In this document: piece by piece, positions 57,677-64,000 of the stretch
Layout of the letters: each line of letters begins with the position of its first letter
Position numbering within the stretch: the first letter of the stretch is position 1
From: Salinibaculum sp. SYNS191
GTDB lineage: Archaea > Halobacteriota > Halobacteria > Halobacteriales > Haloarculaceae
Direction of reading: 5' to 3'
Assembly: GCF_037338445.1 (NCBI RefSeq)
Contig: NZ_CP147838.1
Location: 1,054,001 to 1,118,000 of the forward strand
Length of the DNA stretch: 64,000 nucleotides
The notes under the pieces: generated by a model
Told to the model about the DNA's origin: nothing
Databases searched by the model: none
What the model saw: the letters and a program-made list of their open reading frames with translations, nothing else
Made by a program: the position numbers and the translations under genes

Positions 57677-57889
57677 ATGGCGACCTACCTCATCGCGAAG
57701 GACGTAGACACGGTTCCCGAAGCAGTACCGGTACACGAGTACGACGACCTCGACGAGGACGAACAGGAAGCGGTCCGGCAGCTCGTCGACGGCGAGACGG
57801 TCACCGGGACGCGGTTCGACAGCGACTTCATCCGCTACGACGGCGAGTGCTACCACATCGACCGCGTCGGCCTCCGGGCGTCTGACTGA
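57677..57889 (+). CDS. Small acidic haloarchaeal protein
   Basis: 70 residues, strongly acidic, no Cys cluster (one Cys near 58), no helix long enough for a membrane. GAAATTTAAAG at 57634-57644 is a TATA-like box, giving a leader of about 10 nt. AspSerAspPheIleArgTyrAspGlyGluCysTyrHisIleAspArg looks like a folded beta segment. No family recognised. Confidence 0.65.
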   Translation: MATYLIAKDVDTVPEAVPVHEYDDLDEDEQEAVRQLVDGETVTGTRFDSDFIRYDGECYHIDRVGLRASD

Positions 57890-58042
57890 CGCGACGCTGC
57901 TCGTTTTGCGGCGTGCTGCCCCGAGTGACGGAGCAACGGCTATCGGGTGAGTGCGCGCCTGGAAAAGGTCGTTATACGAGGTGTACCGGTGCGGGCGATA
58001 CAGCGTGGCCGAGTTTGGGGCTGTGTCCGTACATTATCTCAC

Positions 58043-58174
58043 CTACGCGGTGACGCGGAACGACTCCTTCTGGATGATTTCGGTGTTGTGGCAGCGCGGA
58101 CAGGCGTACTCTGTCAGCTTCGTCGTCTCGTCGTTGTAGTTCATGCGCGTGCCGCACCGGGTACACTGTGTCAT
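58043..58174 (-). CDS. Small zinc-ribbon protein (twin A)
   Basis: 43 residues. Two Cys-x2-Cys pairs, CysThrArgCysGly (4-7) and CysProArgCysHis (25-28), make a compact zinc ribbon. The centre AsnAspGluThrThrLysLeuThrGluTyr is identical to twin B at 58300-58431. TTAATAAT about 28 nt upstream (minus strand, 58199-58206) is a fitting TATA box for a leaderless gene. Function unknown; nucleic-acid or protein binding possible. Confidence 0.8.
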   Translation of the reverse strand: MTQCTRCGTRMNYNDETTKLTEYACPRCHNTEIIQKESFRVTA

Positions 58175-58233
58175 TCCACTCTCCTCTACCACACGGAGAT
58201 TATTAATCATTATGGTTCTACCACCGATTTTGT

Positions 58234-58250
58234 GTGGTATGTTATACCAC
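58234..58250. promoter_or_regulatory. Palindrome between twin zinc-ribbon genes
   Basis: GTGGTAT-GTT-ATACCAC, a perfect 7-bp inverted repeat around a 3-nt centre, 60-76 nt upstream of twin A and 50-66 nt downstream of twin B. Fits an operator for a dimeric regulator, or the stem of a short terminator for twin B. No gene overlaps it. Confidence 0.5.
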
Positions 58251-58299
58251 GCCAAAAAGGTGGAAAACGAATCCGAAAACGGAGCGGGCGGGTCGGGGA

Positions 58300-58431
58300 C
58301 TACGCGGTGACGCGGTAGCCCGACTTCCAGACGATGCGCGTGTTGTGGCAGTTCGGACAGACGTACTCTGTCAGCTTCGTCGTCTCGTCGTTGTGACTCA
58401 TCCGGGCACCACATCGAGGACAGTCAGTCAT
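58300..58431 (-). CDS. Small zinc-ribbon protein (twin B)
   Basis: 43 residues, same length as twin A and closely similar: CysProArgCysGlyAlaArgMet (4-7), AsnAspGluThrThrLysLeuThrGluTyr, CysProAsnCysHisAsnThr (25-28), and an ArgValThrAla end in both. CATTAATACT (minus strand, 58456-58465) lies about 28 nt upstream and resembles the ATTAATAATCTCC element of twin A, so gene and promoter were duplicated together. Confidence 0.8.
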   Translation of the reverse strand: MTDCPRCGARMSHNDETTKLTEYVCPNCHNTRIVWKSGYRVTA

Positions 58432-58789
58432 ATGACACACTACGCCGGTTGGAGTATTAATGATTAGGGTCGATATCCGGAAACTGGTAATCGACCGTCC
58501 AGTCGTGGAGACAAAACGGCGACGGACAATCGGCGCGTATCAGCTGCGCAGGACTGGTGACTGACGGCTGTCTGACGGGGGTTTACAACAGAACTGACGG
58601 ATTACGTAGACGATGCCCCAGTTACAGATTCGGTTGCCGACGGAGCTCGGTAACGCGAGTGCCGGGGGACAGAGCCGGAGTCGCGAGAACGTACGGTCCG
58701 AGCCCCTCGGTCCGAACGTCGAGGGACTGGACGGCGAGACCCGGCAGATACTCCGGTGGTGGCGCTGCTGGGCGACCGGCGAAGGGTAG
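58432..58789. other. 358-bp intergenic region
   Basis: Holds the promoter of twin B near 58456 and the 3' end region of the actin-like gene (stop at 58790). Open frames on both strands here are Arg/Ser-rich and lack halophilic composition. I see no RNA gene. Confidence 0.4.
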
Positions 58790-59875
58790 CTACTCCGCGA
58801 GACGGGCGGCGATGCGCTGTGCGCCGATAGTCGCCGAGAGGTCCGGTCGCTCGGCGGCGACGGCCTCGACCTCCCGCCCCAGCGCCTCGGAGACGCGCTG
58901 TTCGAACTCCTCGACGACGCCGGGGATGCAGGCCATCCCGCCCGTCAGGACGATGGGACGGTCCAGCGCGAGCTGGTAAATCTTCATGTGGTCGTTGGCC
59001 AGTTGCGAGAGGAACGTGTTGGCGAACTCGTCGACCACGTCGTCCAGATACTCGTTGCAGGCGTCCATCACCGAGCGCTCGATGGTGAACTCGTGTGAGC
59101 CGCCGCCGGGCTGTTGGATGATGTCCGTGAACGGTTCGAACTCGTCGAAGTCGGCGTGTTCCTCCTTGTACTCGCGGGCGGTCGTGATGTCGATGTTCAC
59201 GCGGCCCTGGGTCTCCTCCTCGACGTAGTTGGCGATGACCCGGTCGACCTCGTTGCCCGTCACGGCCCCTGTGGTGAACGGCGAAATCTGCTCGCCGCGG
59301 CGGTAGGCCGAGGCTTCGAGGTTGGTCGAGCCCATGTTGACGGCGACGAAGATCTGCTCGATGGCCTCCAGGTCGTCGCCGAAGGCCGGAATCGAGCCAC
59401 ACAGCGACTCGGGGTAGCTCTCCATCAGCGCCGACCCGATGGGGCTGCTCTCGATGACGTTCTGGAGGTTCTCCAGTCCGGCGGGGTTGTCGATGGTCGG
59501 AATCGCATAGACGACGGCGCTGTCCGCGGGAATGTCGTGGGACTCGATGACGGAAGTGAAGAACTGCTCGGTGAGTTCGGCCCGGTCCTCGTCCTCGGGC
59601 AGGCCCGAGCGGAGCATGAACTGGACGCGGTCGGGGTACTCCCGGGCGGCCTCCTCGCCGTAGAGGTACTTCGTCTCCCCTGTCAGTGGGTCGTCGTAAC
59701 TCGCGAGACAGGTGAGCGTCCGGATTGTCGTCAGTCCGTCGCCATCCTCGGTGGGGAAGGCGATGACCGTTCGGGTGCTTCCGAGCTTCACGCCCACCGG
59801 CACGGCGTCGTCACTGCCGCCGGTGTCGCCGCTGCCCGAGACTTCCTCCGTCTCGGTCTCGACATCGCTACTCAT
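58790..59875 (-). CDS. Actin/Hsp70-superfamily protein (salactin-like)
   Basis: 361 residues from ATG 59875. Acidic disordered start (about 1-24), then the ATPase fold: phosphate-1 ValGlyValLysLeuGlySerThrArgThr (Lys30 where actin/Hsp70 have Asp), phosphate-2 ValAlaValAsnMetGlySerThrAsn (Asn180 where Asp is usual), and adenosine motif ProIleValLeuThrGlyGlyMetAlaCysIleProGly. Haloarchaeal salactin and volactin are actin homologues of this kind that form dynamic filaments; the match here is from memory of the fold. Clustered with FlaD/E, ParA and CheW genes. TTCTTATATACC (minus, 59900-59911) is a strong own promoter. Confidence 0.8.
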   Translation of the reverse strand: MSSDVETETEEVSGSGDTGGSDDAVPVGVKLGSTRTVIAFPTEDGDGLTTIRTLTCLASYDDPLTGETKYLYGEEAAREYPDRVQFMLRSGLPEDEDRAELTEQFFTSVIESHDIPADSAVVYAIPTIDNPAGLENLQNVIESSPIGSALMESYPESLCGSIPAFGDDLEAIEQIFVAVNMGSTNLEASAYRRGEQISPFTTGAVTGNEVDRVIANYVEEETQGRVNIDITTAREYKEEHADFDEFEPFTDIIQQPGGGSHEFTIERSVMDACNEYLDDVVDEFANTFLSQLANDHMKIYQLALDRPIVLTGGMACIPGVVEEFEQRVSEALGREVEAVAAERPDLSATIGAQRIAARLAE

Positions 59876-59898
59876 ATCCCACGTGTTGACACGCACCC

Positions 59899-59911
59899 GG
59901 TATATAAGAAC
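59899..59911 (-). promoter_or_regulatory. TATA-like box of the actin-like gene
   Basis: GGTATATAAGAAC on the + strand reads GTTCTTATATACC on the minus strand, 24-36 nt before the ATG at 59875. Good spacing for a leaderless transcript; the gene can therefore be expressed apart from the FlaD/E gene 61 bp upstream. Confidence 0.65.
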
Positions 59912-59936
59912 CGAAACGGGTAATCGAAGCGAGAAA

Positions 59937-60428
59937 TCAGTGCATGGAGGCCAGTTTCGCGACGTAGACCAGACTCAGCATGTGGTCGTCGACGTCCAGG
60001 CTGTTGCCCTCGTTGGCCGCCTGGCCGTCGATGCCCAGCAGGTAGTCGTTCAGGGCCGCTTCGGCCTCCTCGGTCACCCACCCGATGGACTCGTAGTAGT
60101 CGAGCGCCTCCGTCGCGCCCTGGTAGCCGGCGTGCAGGAGGAGAAACTCCAACCACTCGAATATCATGTTCTCGGCCGCGTAGTTCTCGGGGAGGCTGGA
60201 CAGGTACGGCTTGGTCGTCTCGCCGGAGCCGGCCTCCAGCGGGAGCAGTTCCCGGTACAGCCCCTCGCGGAACGACCCGCTCGCGGGGACGTCCTCGTCG
60301 CTGCCCCCGAGCGAGCCCAGCCCGATGTCGGGCTCCTCGGCGTCGCCGCCCCCGTTGGTCTTGCCCCCACGCTCCCGGGCCATCTTCCGGAGTTCGTCGA
60401 GGTCGTAGTCGCGCGGATTGATACTCAT
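59937..60428 (-). CDS. FlaD/FlaE-domain protein
   Basis: 163 residues from ATG 60428. Start AspTyrAspLeuAspGluLeuArgLysMetAla, Gly/Asp-rich linker, then ArgGluLeuLeuProLeu and LysProTyrLeuSerSerLeuProGluAsnTyrAlaAlaGluAsnMetIlePheGluTrpLeuGluPheLeu, with AlaLeuAspTyrTyrGluSerIleGlyTrp and ending LeuAlaSerMetHis. This matches the archaellum accessory FlaD/E (ArlD/E) domain, which links the motor to the chemotaxis adaptor CheF. No archaellin or motor genes are near, so it is a paralogue working away from the fla operon. CTTTAAC about 30 nt upstream is a TATA-like box. Confidence 0.8.
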   Translation of the reverse strand: MSINPRDYDLDELRKMARERGGKTNGGGDAEEPDIGLGSLGGSDEDVPASGSFREGLYRELLPLEAGSGETTKPYLSSLPENYAAENMIFEWLEFLLLHAGYQGATEALDYYESIGWVTEEAEAALNDYLLGIDGQAANEGNSLDVDDHMLSLVYVAKLASMH

Positions 60429-60596
60429 TCTTGTGTGACTGTTGCTCCTACTCTCTGTTAAAGGTTGTAGTCGGTCAGACACACGTCAGACACCGTTTGC
60501 ACACGGATAGTAGCCGCTCTACGTCGGTTTTGTTGTTCGTGATAATCGGGAACGTATTTTTATTACCGCAGGCCACCGACGGCAAAGCAGGTGCCG

Positions 60597-61499
60597 ATGG
60601 AACGCGACGACAGCGGTGCAAGCCGCATCTGTGTGACGAATGCGAAGGGAGGGACTGGCAAGACGACCATCGCTATCAACGTCGCCGGCGCGCTCAACGA
60701 GCGCGGCCGTGACGTGCTCTTCGTCGACCTCGACCCGCAGGGCAACGCGACCGAAGGGCTGGGACTGGTCGAGGAGTACGACAGCGGCCCGCCCACGCTG
60801 TTCGACGCGCTGACCGACCACAGCCGCCGGGAGGTCGTGAACGACCTCGTCGTCGAACACCCGGAGATGGACGTGCTCCCGTCGAGCATCGACCTGCTGC
60901 AGGCGGAGCACGAGCTGACTATCGCTGACCTCGTCGCGCGCAGCAAATCCGACCCCTCGCTTTCCGGAGCGGCGGAGGCTCTCGGCGAACTGGCGATACA
61001 CGTCGACCCGGCGGCCGTGACCGGCACGCACGCGCTGGACGCACTGGAGCAGACGCTCGCGGCCGTCGAGCGGGAGTACGACTACGTCATCGTCGACTCC
61101 CCGCCTTTCTACGGGAAACTGACCGATACCGGCATCTTCGCGGCGCGCAACGTCATCGTCCCGGCGCTGACCGAGGCGACCTCCGAGCGGGCCATCGAGT
61201 TGCTCATCGACCAGATAGCCGCGCTGGAGGGGCAGGTGGGCATCTCCGTCAACACGGTCGGCGTCGTCGCGAACCGCGTCGAGAACACCGGCGAGGACCG
61301 GACGATGCTCCAGTGGCTCAACGAGGTCTTCGACGGCTTCCCCGTCTGGGAAGTTCGCAAGCGCGTGGCGCTGCAACGGGCGTTCTCGGCCGGGACGTCC
61401 CTCTTCGAGTACGAGGACAGCGTCGACATGGAGGACGTCTTCCTGGAGATGGCGGACGAACTCGACAGGCAGTTCGGCTACACTGAGGTGACAGCATGA
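60597..61499 (+). CDS. ParA/MinD-family positioning ATPase
   Basis: 300 residues from ATG 60597 (GTG 60591 adds two). Deviant Walker A AsnAlaLysGlyGlyThrGlyLysThrThr with signature Lys, Walker A' PheValAspLeuAspProGlnGlyAsn, and Walker B-like TyrValIleValAspSerProPro. Full ParA length with no amphipathic C-terminal tail, so it is less likely a membrane MinD. No ParB or centromere repeats nearby. Divergent from FlaD/E and overlapping the CheW gene (ATGA, 61496-61499), so its cargo is likely the chemosensory machinery rather than DNA. ATTTTTATTACC near 60555-60566 is its TATA-like box. Confidence 0.88.
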   Translation: MERDDSGASRICVTNAKGGTGKTTIAINVAGALNERGRDVLFVDLDPQGNATEGLGLVEEYDSGPPTLFDALTDHSRREVVNDLVVEHPEMDVLPSSIDLLQAEHELTIADLVARSKSDPSLSGAAEALGELAIHVDPAAVTGTHALDALEQTLAAVEREYDYVIVDSPPFYGKLTDTGIFAARNVIVPALTEATSERAIELLIDQIAALEGQVGISVNTVGVVANRVENTGEDRTMLQWLNEVFDGFPVWEVRKRVALQRAFSAGTSLFEYEDSVDMEDVFLEMADELDRQFGYTEVTA

Positions 61500-62386
61500 G
61501 CGAGAACGAACGCATGGAACGAGCCAAGCGCATCCGACGGATGCGCGAGGGCCAACGGGACGAGGACGGCGACGACGCCGTCGAGGAATCGAACGACCAG
61601 GAACCCGGCGCACCGACGAACGGTGCCGGGTCGGACGCCGACGCCGAGGAGGCCATCGCCGCGACGGAGCCCACCTCGGCCGACGGCGGCACAGCGGCGG
61701 CGGAACCGACCACGACCGAACCCGCCCCCGACGAAAGCGACGGCGACGACGGCGACGACGTGTCGGCGCCGCTGGATACCGGCGGGGACACGCGGGCGGA
61801 CCTCCCGAGCGCCGACGAGATGGAGGCCGCCATGGAGCAGACGATGGCGCAGGCCGAGACCGTCGACGACGCGGACGGGGACGAACCGGCCGCCGAACCC
61901 GACGACGACGCGCCAGCGGGGCCGGCCGGCATCGCCGGCGAGACGGCGGAGACGACCCAGGAGCCGGAGACGCGGGTGCTGGAGTTCACCCTGGACGACG
62001 AGCAGTACTGCCTCGACATCGAGTACATCGAGGAAATCGTCAAGCACACCGCCATCACGCGGGTGCCGAACACGCCCGACTTCGTGGAGGGCGTCGTCGA
62101 CCTCCGCGGCCAGATAACGACGATTCTCAACCCGAAGGTCACCATCGACAAGCCGGACAAGACCGCCGGCGACCTCGTCGTCGTCTTCGACGCCGAGGCC
62201 TTCGAGGACCAGGGCCACATCGGGTGGGTCGTCGACGACGTGAGTCAGGTGTCGCCCGTCAGCGACGACGAGGTCAACGACCCGCCGATGAGCGACGATT
62301 ACATCAACGGCGTCATCGACCGCGAGGAGGACGACGAGTTCGTCATCTGGACGACGCCGGACCTCGCGCTCGACGAGGCCGAGTAG
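61496..62386 (+). CDS. CheW-domain protein with long acidic N-terminal extension
   Basis: 296 residues. Residues 1-155 are acidic, Ala/Thr/Pro-rich and probably disordered, with a charged basic start (MetGluArgAlaLysArgIleArgArgMetArgGlu). Residues 157-290 are a CheW domain: ArgValLeuGluPheThrLeuAspAspGluGlnTyrCysLeuAspIle, ValProAsnThrProAspPheValGluGlyValValAspLeuArgGly, and IleGlyTrpValValAspAspVal. CheW couples receptors to CheA. Ordinary CheW is about 150 residues, so the extension is notable, as in ParP-like adaptors. Translationally coupled to the ParA gene. Confidence 0.88.
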   Translation: MSENERMERAKRIRRMREGQRDEDGDDAVEESNDQEPGAPTNGAGSDADAEEAIAATEPTSADGGTAAAEPTTTEPAPDESDGDDGDDVSAPLDTGGDTRADLPSADEMEAAMEQTMAQAETVDDADGDEPAAEPDDDAPAGPAGIAGETAETTQEPETRVLEFTLDDEQYCLDIEYIEEIVKHTAITRVPNTPDFVEGVVDLRGQITTILNPKVTIDKPDKTAGDLVVVFDAEAFEDQGHIGWVVDDVSQVSPVSDDEVNDPPMSDDYINGVIDREEDDEFVIWTTPDLALDEAE

Positions 62387-63544
62387 TCACTCCAGGCTCT
62401 CCCAGACGTAGTCGCTCGCTTTCTCTATCGCACCGATGGAGCCGAGGTACCCGGCACCGACGGTCGTCTTCAGCGCCTTCGCCGCGCTGCCGCGGACGAC
62501 GCTCGACCCCACCTGTGCCACGGCACCGTGGCCGACGCTGACCAGCCACCCCAGTTCCGAGTAGCGGTAGCGGTCCATCCGCGGCGTGAACGCACCGTCG
62601 TCAGTGTGCGCGACCAGTTTCGCGATGTTCGTCGCCGCGACGTCGGCCTGCCGGACCGCCGTCTGTGCGCTGGCCGGGGCCGGTTGCCCGTTCGCGTCGA
62701 CGACGCGAGCGGCGTCACCGACGGCGAAGGTCCGCTCGCCGACGCGGAGGTCCGCCCTGACCTGCGGCCGGTCACCGTGCATGGCGTCCTGGCCGGCGAT
62801 ACCGCCGGTCCAGACGAGCTGGTCGTAGGCGACTTCGCCGCCGTCGGCGAACGTCAGCGTCTCGCCGTCGGTCGACGCCACCGCGCGGCCGGTCTCGACG
62901 TGGACGTCGTGTTTCGCAAGCTCGTCGGCGACCGCCCGCTGGAACTGCTCGGGGAAGTTGGGCGCGACGCTGTCGAGTTGCTCGACGAGACGGACTTCGA
63001 CGGTCGGGCGCTCGTCGTCGTCCACGTCGGAGCCGACGGCACAGCCCTCGTCACGTGCGAGGTCGGCGAGTTCGCCGGCGACCTGGATGCCCGAGAGGCC
63101 GGCACCGCCGACGACGACGCGGCCGCCCTCCTCGCAGACGTCGAGAAAGCGGTCGCGGATGCGCGCCGCGTGGGTGAGGCGCTTGAGCGGGACCCCGTGC
63201 TCTTCGAGTCCGGGGAGGTCGTAGAAGGCGGTCTGGGTCCCGAGACAGACCGCGCCGTAGTCGTAGGACAGGCTGCCGTCGTTCAGTTCGACCTCGCCCG
63301 CGTCCGGGTCGAGGTCCGTGACCCGGGCCTGACGGTGGCTGGCTCCGTCGAGCAGGTCCGCGATGGGGACGGTCAGTTCGTCCTCCAGCGAGGGATGAGA
63401 GATGGCGCGGTGGACGAGGTGCTGGACGAGGTGGGTCTCACGCTCGTCGACCAGCGTAATCTCCGCGTCGGCCGGGAGCGTGCGCTCGAGCGTGCGGGTC
63501 AGACTGACACCGGCGTAGCCAGCGCCGAGAACGGCGACGTGCAT
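62387..63544 (-). CDS. NDH-2-like FAD-dependent pyridine-nucleotide oxidoreductase
   Basis: 385 residues. FAD loop AlaValLeuGlyAlaGlyTyrAlaGlyVal at the start, NAD loop ValValValGlyGlyAlaGlyLeuSerGlyIleGln (near 143), and the second FAD segment ThrPheAlaValGlyAspAlaAla (near 272). Typical of type II NADH:quinone oxidoreductases, peripheral on the membrane. Quinone use is inferred; other disulfide-free oxidoreductases share the fold. Starts 0 bp from the convergent CheW stop. Confidence 0.82.
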   Translation of the reverse strand: MHVAVLGAGYAGVSLTRTLERTLPADAEITLVDERETHLVQHLVHRAISHPSLEDELTVPIADLLDGASHRQARVTDLDPDAGEVELNDGSLSYDYGAVCLGTQTAFYDLPGLEEHGVPLKRLTHAARIRDRFLDVCEEGGRVVVGGAGLSGIQVAGELADLARDEGCAVGSDVDDDERPTVEVRLVEQLDSVAPNFPEQFQRAVADELAKHDVHVETGRAVASTDGETLTFADGGEVAYDQLVWTGGIAGQDAMHGDRPQVRADLRVGERTFAVGDAARVVDANGQPAPASAQTAVRQADVAATNIAKLVAHTDDGAFTPRMDRYRYSELGWLVSVGHGAVAQVGSSVVRGSAAKALKTTVGAGYLGSIGAIEKASDYVWESLE

Positions 63545-63595
63545 ACCCGTCGTTGGGCCGGCAGGGGCAAAAACTGTCCGCCGGACGGGACCGGG

Positions 63596-64000
63596 TCAGA
63601 ACAGCGCCTCGTCCGCGTCGAGAATCCGGGCCGGGCCGCCGACTCCCCAGACGCGGGTGTCGACGCCGCAGTCGGCGACGACGGACTCCACGCGGTCGAC
63701 GTACTCCGCGGTGGTGTTGACGTAGACGCTCGCGCCGGTGTCGACCGAGAAGTACACCGGCACGTCCTCCTCGCTGCGGAGTTCGCGCACGGCGTTGAAT
63801 ATCTCCAGTGTCGTCGGCTGCCAGTAGACCCACCCTGCGGGGCCGGTCATCGTCGCCGCCGCCAGCGACAGCGAGTCGTGCTCGGCGAGGTCGAACGCGC
63901 GGTCGAAGTCGGCCGCCCGGAGCGCGTCGCGCATCTCCGCTATCTGGCCGTGGATGTGTGCCAGACGCGACTCGAACATGTGACTCTCTGCCGCCTCGCG
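63596..64000 (-). CDS. mvaD: Phosphomevalonate/diphosphomevalonate decarboxylase, C-terminal part
   Basis: The frame is open to the window edge, so only the last 134 residues are seen. MetPheGluSerArgLeuAlaHisIleHisGlyGlnIle, AlaGluHisAspSerLeuSerLeuAlaAla, GlyTrpValTyrTrpGlnProThrThrLeu, and PheSerValAspThrGlyAlaSerValTyrValAsnThr match the C-terminal half of the archaeal decarboxylase of the mevalonate pathway for isoprenoid lipids. In haloarchaea this enzyme acts on phosphomevalonate. No break seen within the visible part. Confidence 0.85.
   Translation of the reverse strand, partial: REAAESHMFESRLAHIHGQIAEMRDALRAADFDRAFDLAEHDSLSLAAATMTGPAGWVYWQPTTLEIFNAVRELRSEEDVPVYFSVDTGASVYVNTTAEYVDRVESVVADCGVDTRVWGVGGPARILDADEALF

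Noticed and set aside
58557..58979. Plus-strand open frame partly antisense to the actin-like gene
   Set aside because: Arg/Ser-rich, no promoter fit, overlaps the conserved gene.
60597..61499. ParA as part of a plasmid or chromosome partition locus
   Set aside because: No ParB, centromere repeats or replication gene lies nearby; the coupled gene is CheW.

Overview
The window is a stretch of a halophilic archaeal (Haloarchaea) chromosome. It has high GC content, very acidic predicted proteins, twin-arginine signal peptides, many leaderless genes with a TATA-like box about 28 nt upstream of the start, a proteasome beta subunit, halocyanin, HalOD1 and bacterio-opsin-activator-type regulators, and a C-terminal piece of an archaeal mevalonate-pathway decarboxylase. 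A Haloarcula-like genus is plausible but cannot be proven from this sequence. Most genes are housekeeping or conserved haloarchaeal genes. I see no insertion sequence, integrase or CRISPR array.

Layout. 1-6 kb: the end of a membrane protein gene, then two adjacent genes for large exported glutamine-rich proteins built from an almost perfectly regular 21-residue repeat whose signature residues line up with the bacterial curlin (CsgA) repeat. 6-12 kb: pyrimidine salvage (cdd-udp), a membrane molybdopterin oxidoreductase, a phosphohexomutase, a membrane protein with a long V-x-x-x-V octapeptide tail, and psmB. 12-21 kb: a DUF555 protein, an XRE-CBS regulator, a large PAS histidine kinase, a PPP-type phosphatase, purM, a lipoprotein, and a coupled TraB / site-2-protease pair. 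21-30 kb: two paralogous PadR regulators, a thioesterase, UspA, an aminotransferase, an AI-2E-type transporter, small haloarchaeal proteins and folD. 31-35 kb: HalOD1, a small coupled protein and a 1140-residue Bat-like regulator. 35-46 kb: small proteins, glyA, a NUDIX enzyme, a DnaJ-ferredoxin fusion, a coupled PHP / asparagine-synthase-like pair, halocyanin, an HTH plus two DUF7521-like membrane proteins, a cobalamin adenosyltransferase, a Na/Ca exchanger and a metallo-beta-lactamase protein. 46-58 kb: tRNA-Val(CAC) followed by a nested inverted repeat carrying T-arm copies, an exported vWA protein, a DUF1028 protein, an MFS transporter, a thioredoxin, UspA, an SDR, a creatininase-family protein, DoxX, a FAD fumarate-reductase/aspartate-oxidase-like enzyme and twin zinc ribbons. 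58-64 kb: an actin-like protein and a FlaD/E-domain protein diverging from a ParA ATPase translationally coupled to a CheW-domain protein, then an NDH-2-like oxidoreductase and the truncated decarboxylase.

Two regions deserve most attention. The first is the paired curlin-like repeat proteins (801-5990), a candidate archaeal beta-solenoid or functional-amyloid surface fibre. The second is the actin-like / FlaD-E / ParA / CheW cluster (58790-62386), a candidate machine for placing chemosensory arrays and archaella in the cell. Folate one-carbon metabolism (glyA, folD), purine synthesis (purM) and pyrimidine salvage (cdd, udp) are scattered rather than clustered.
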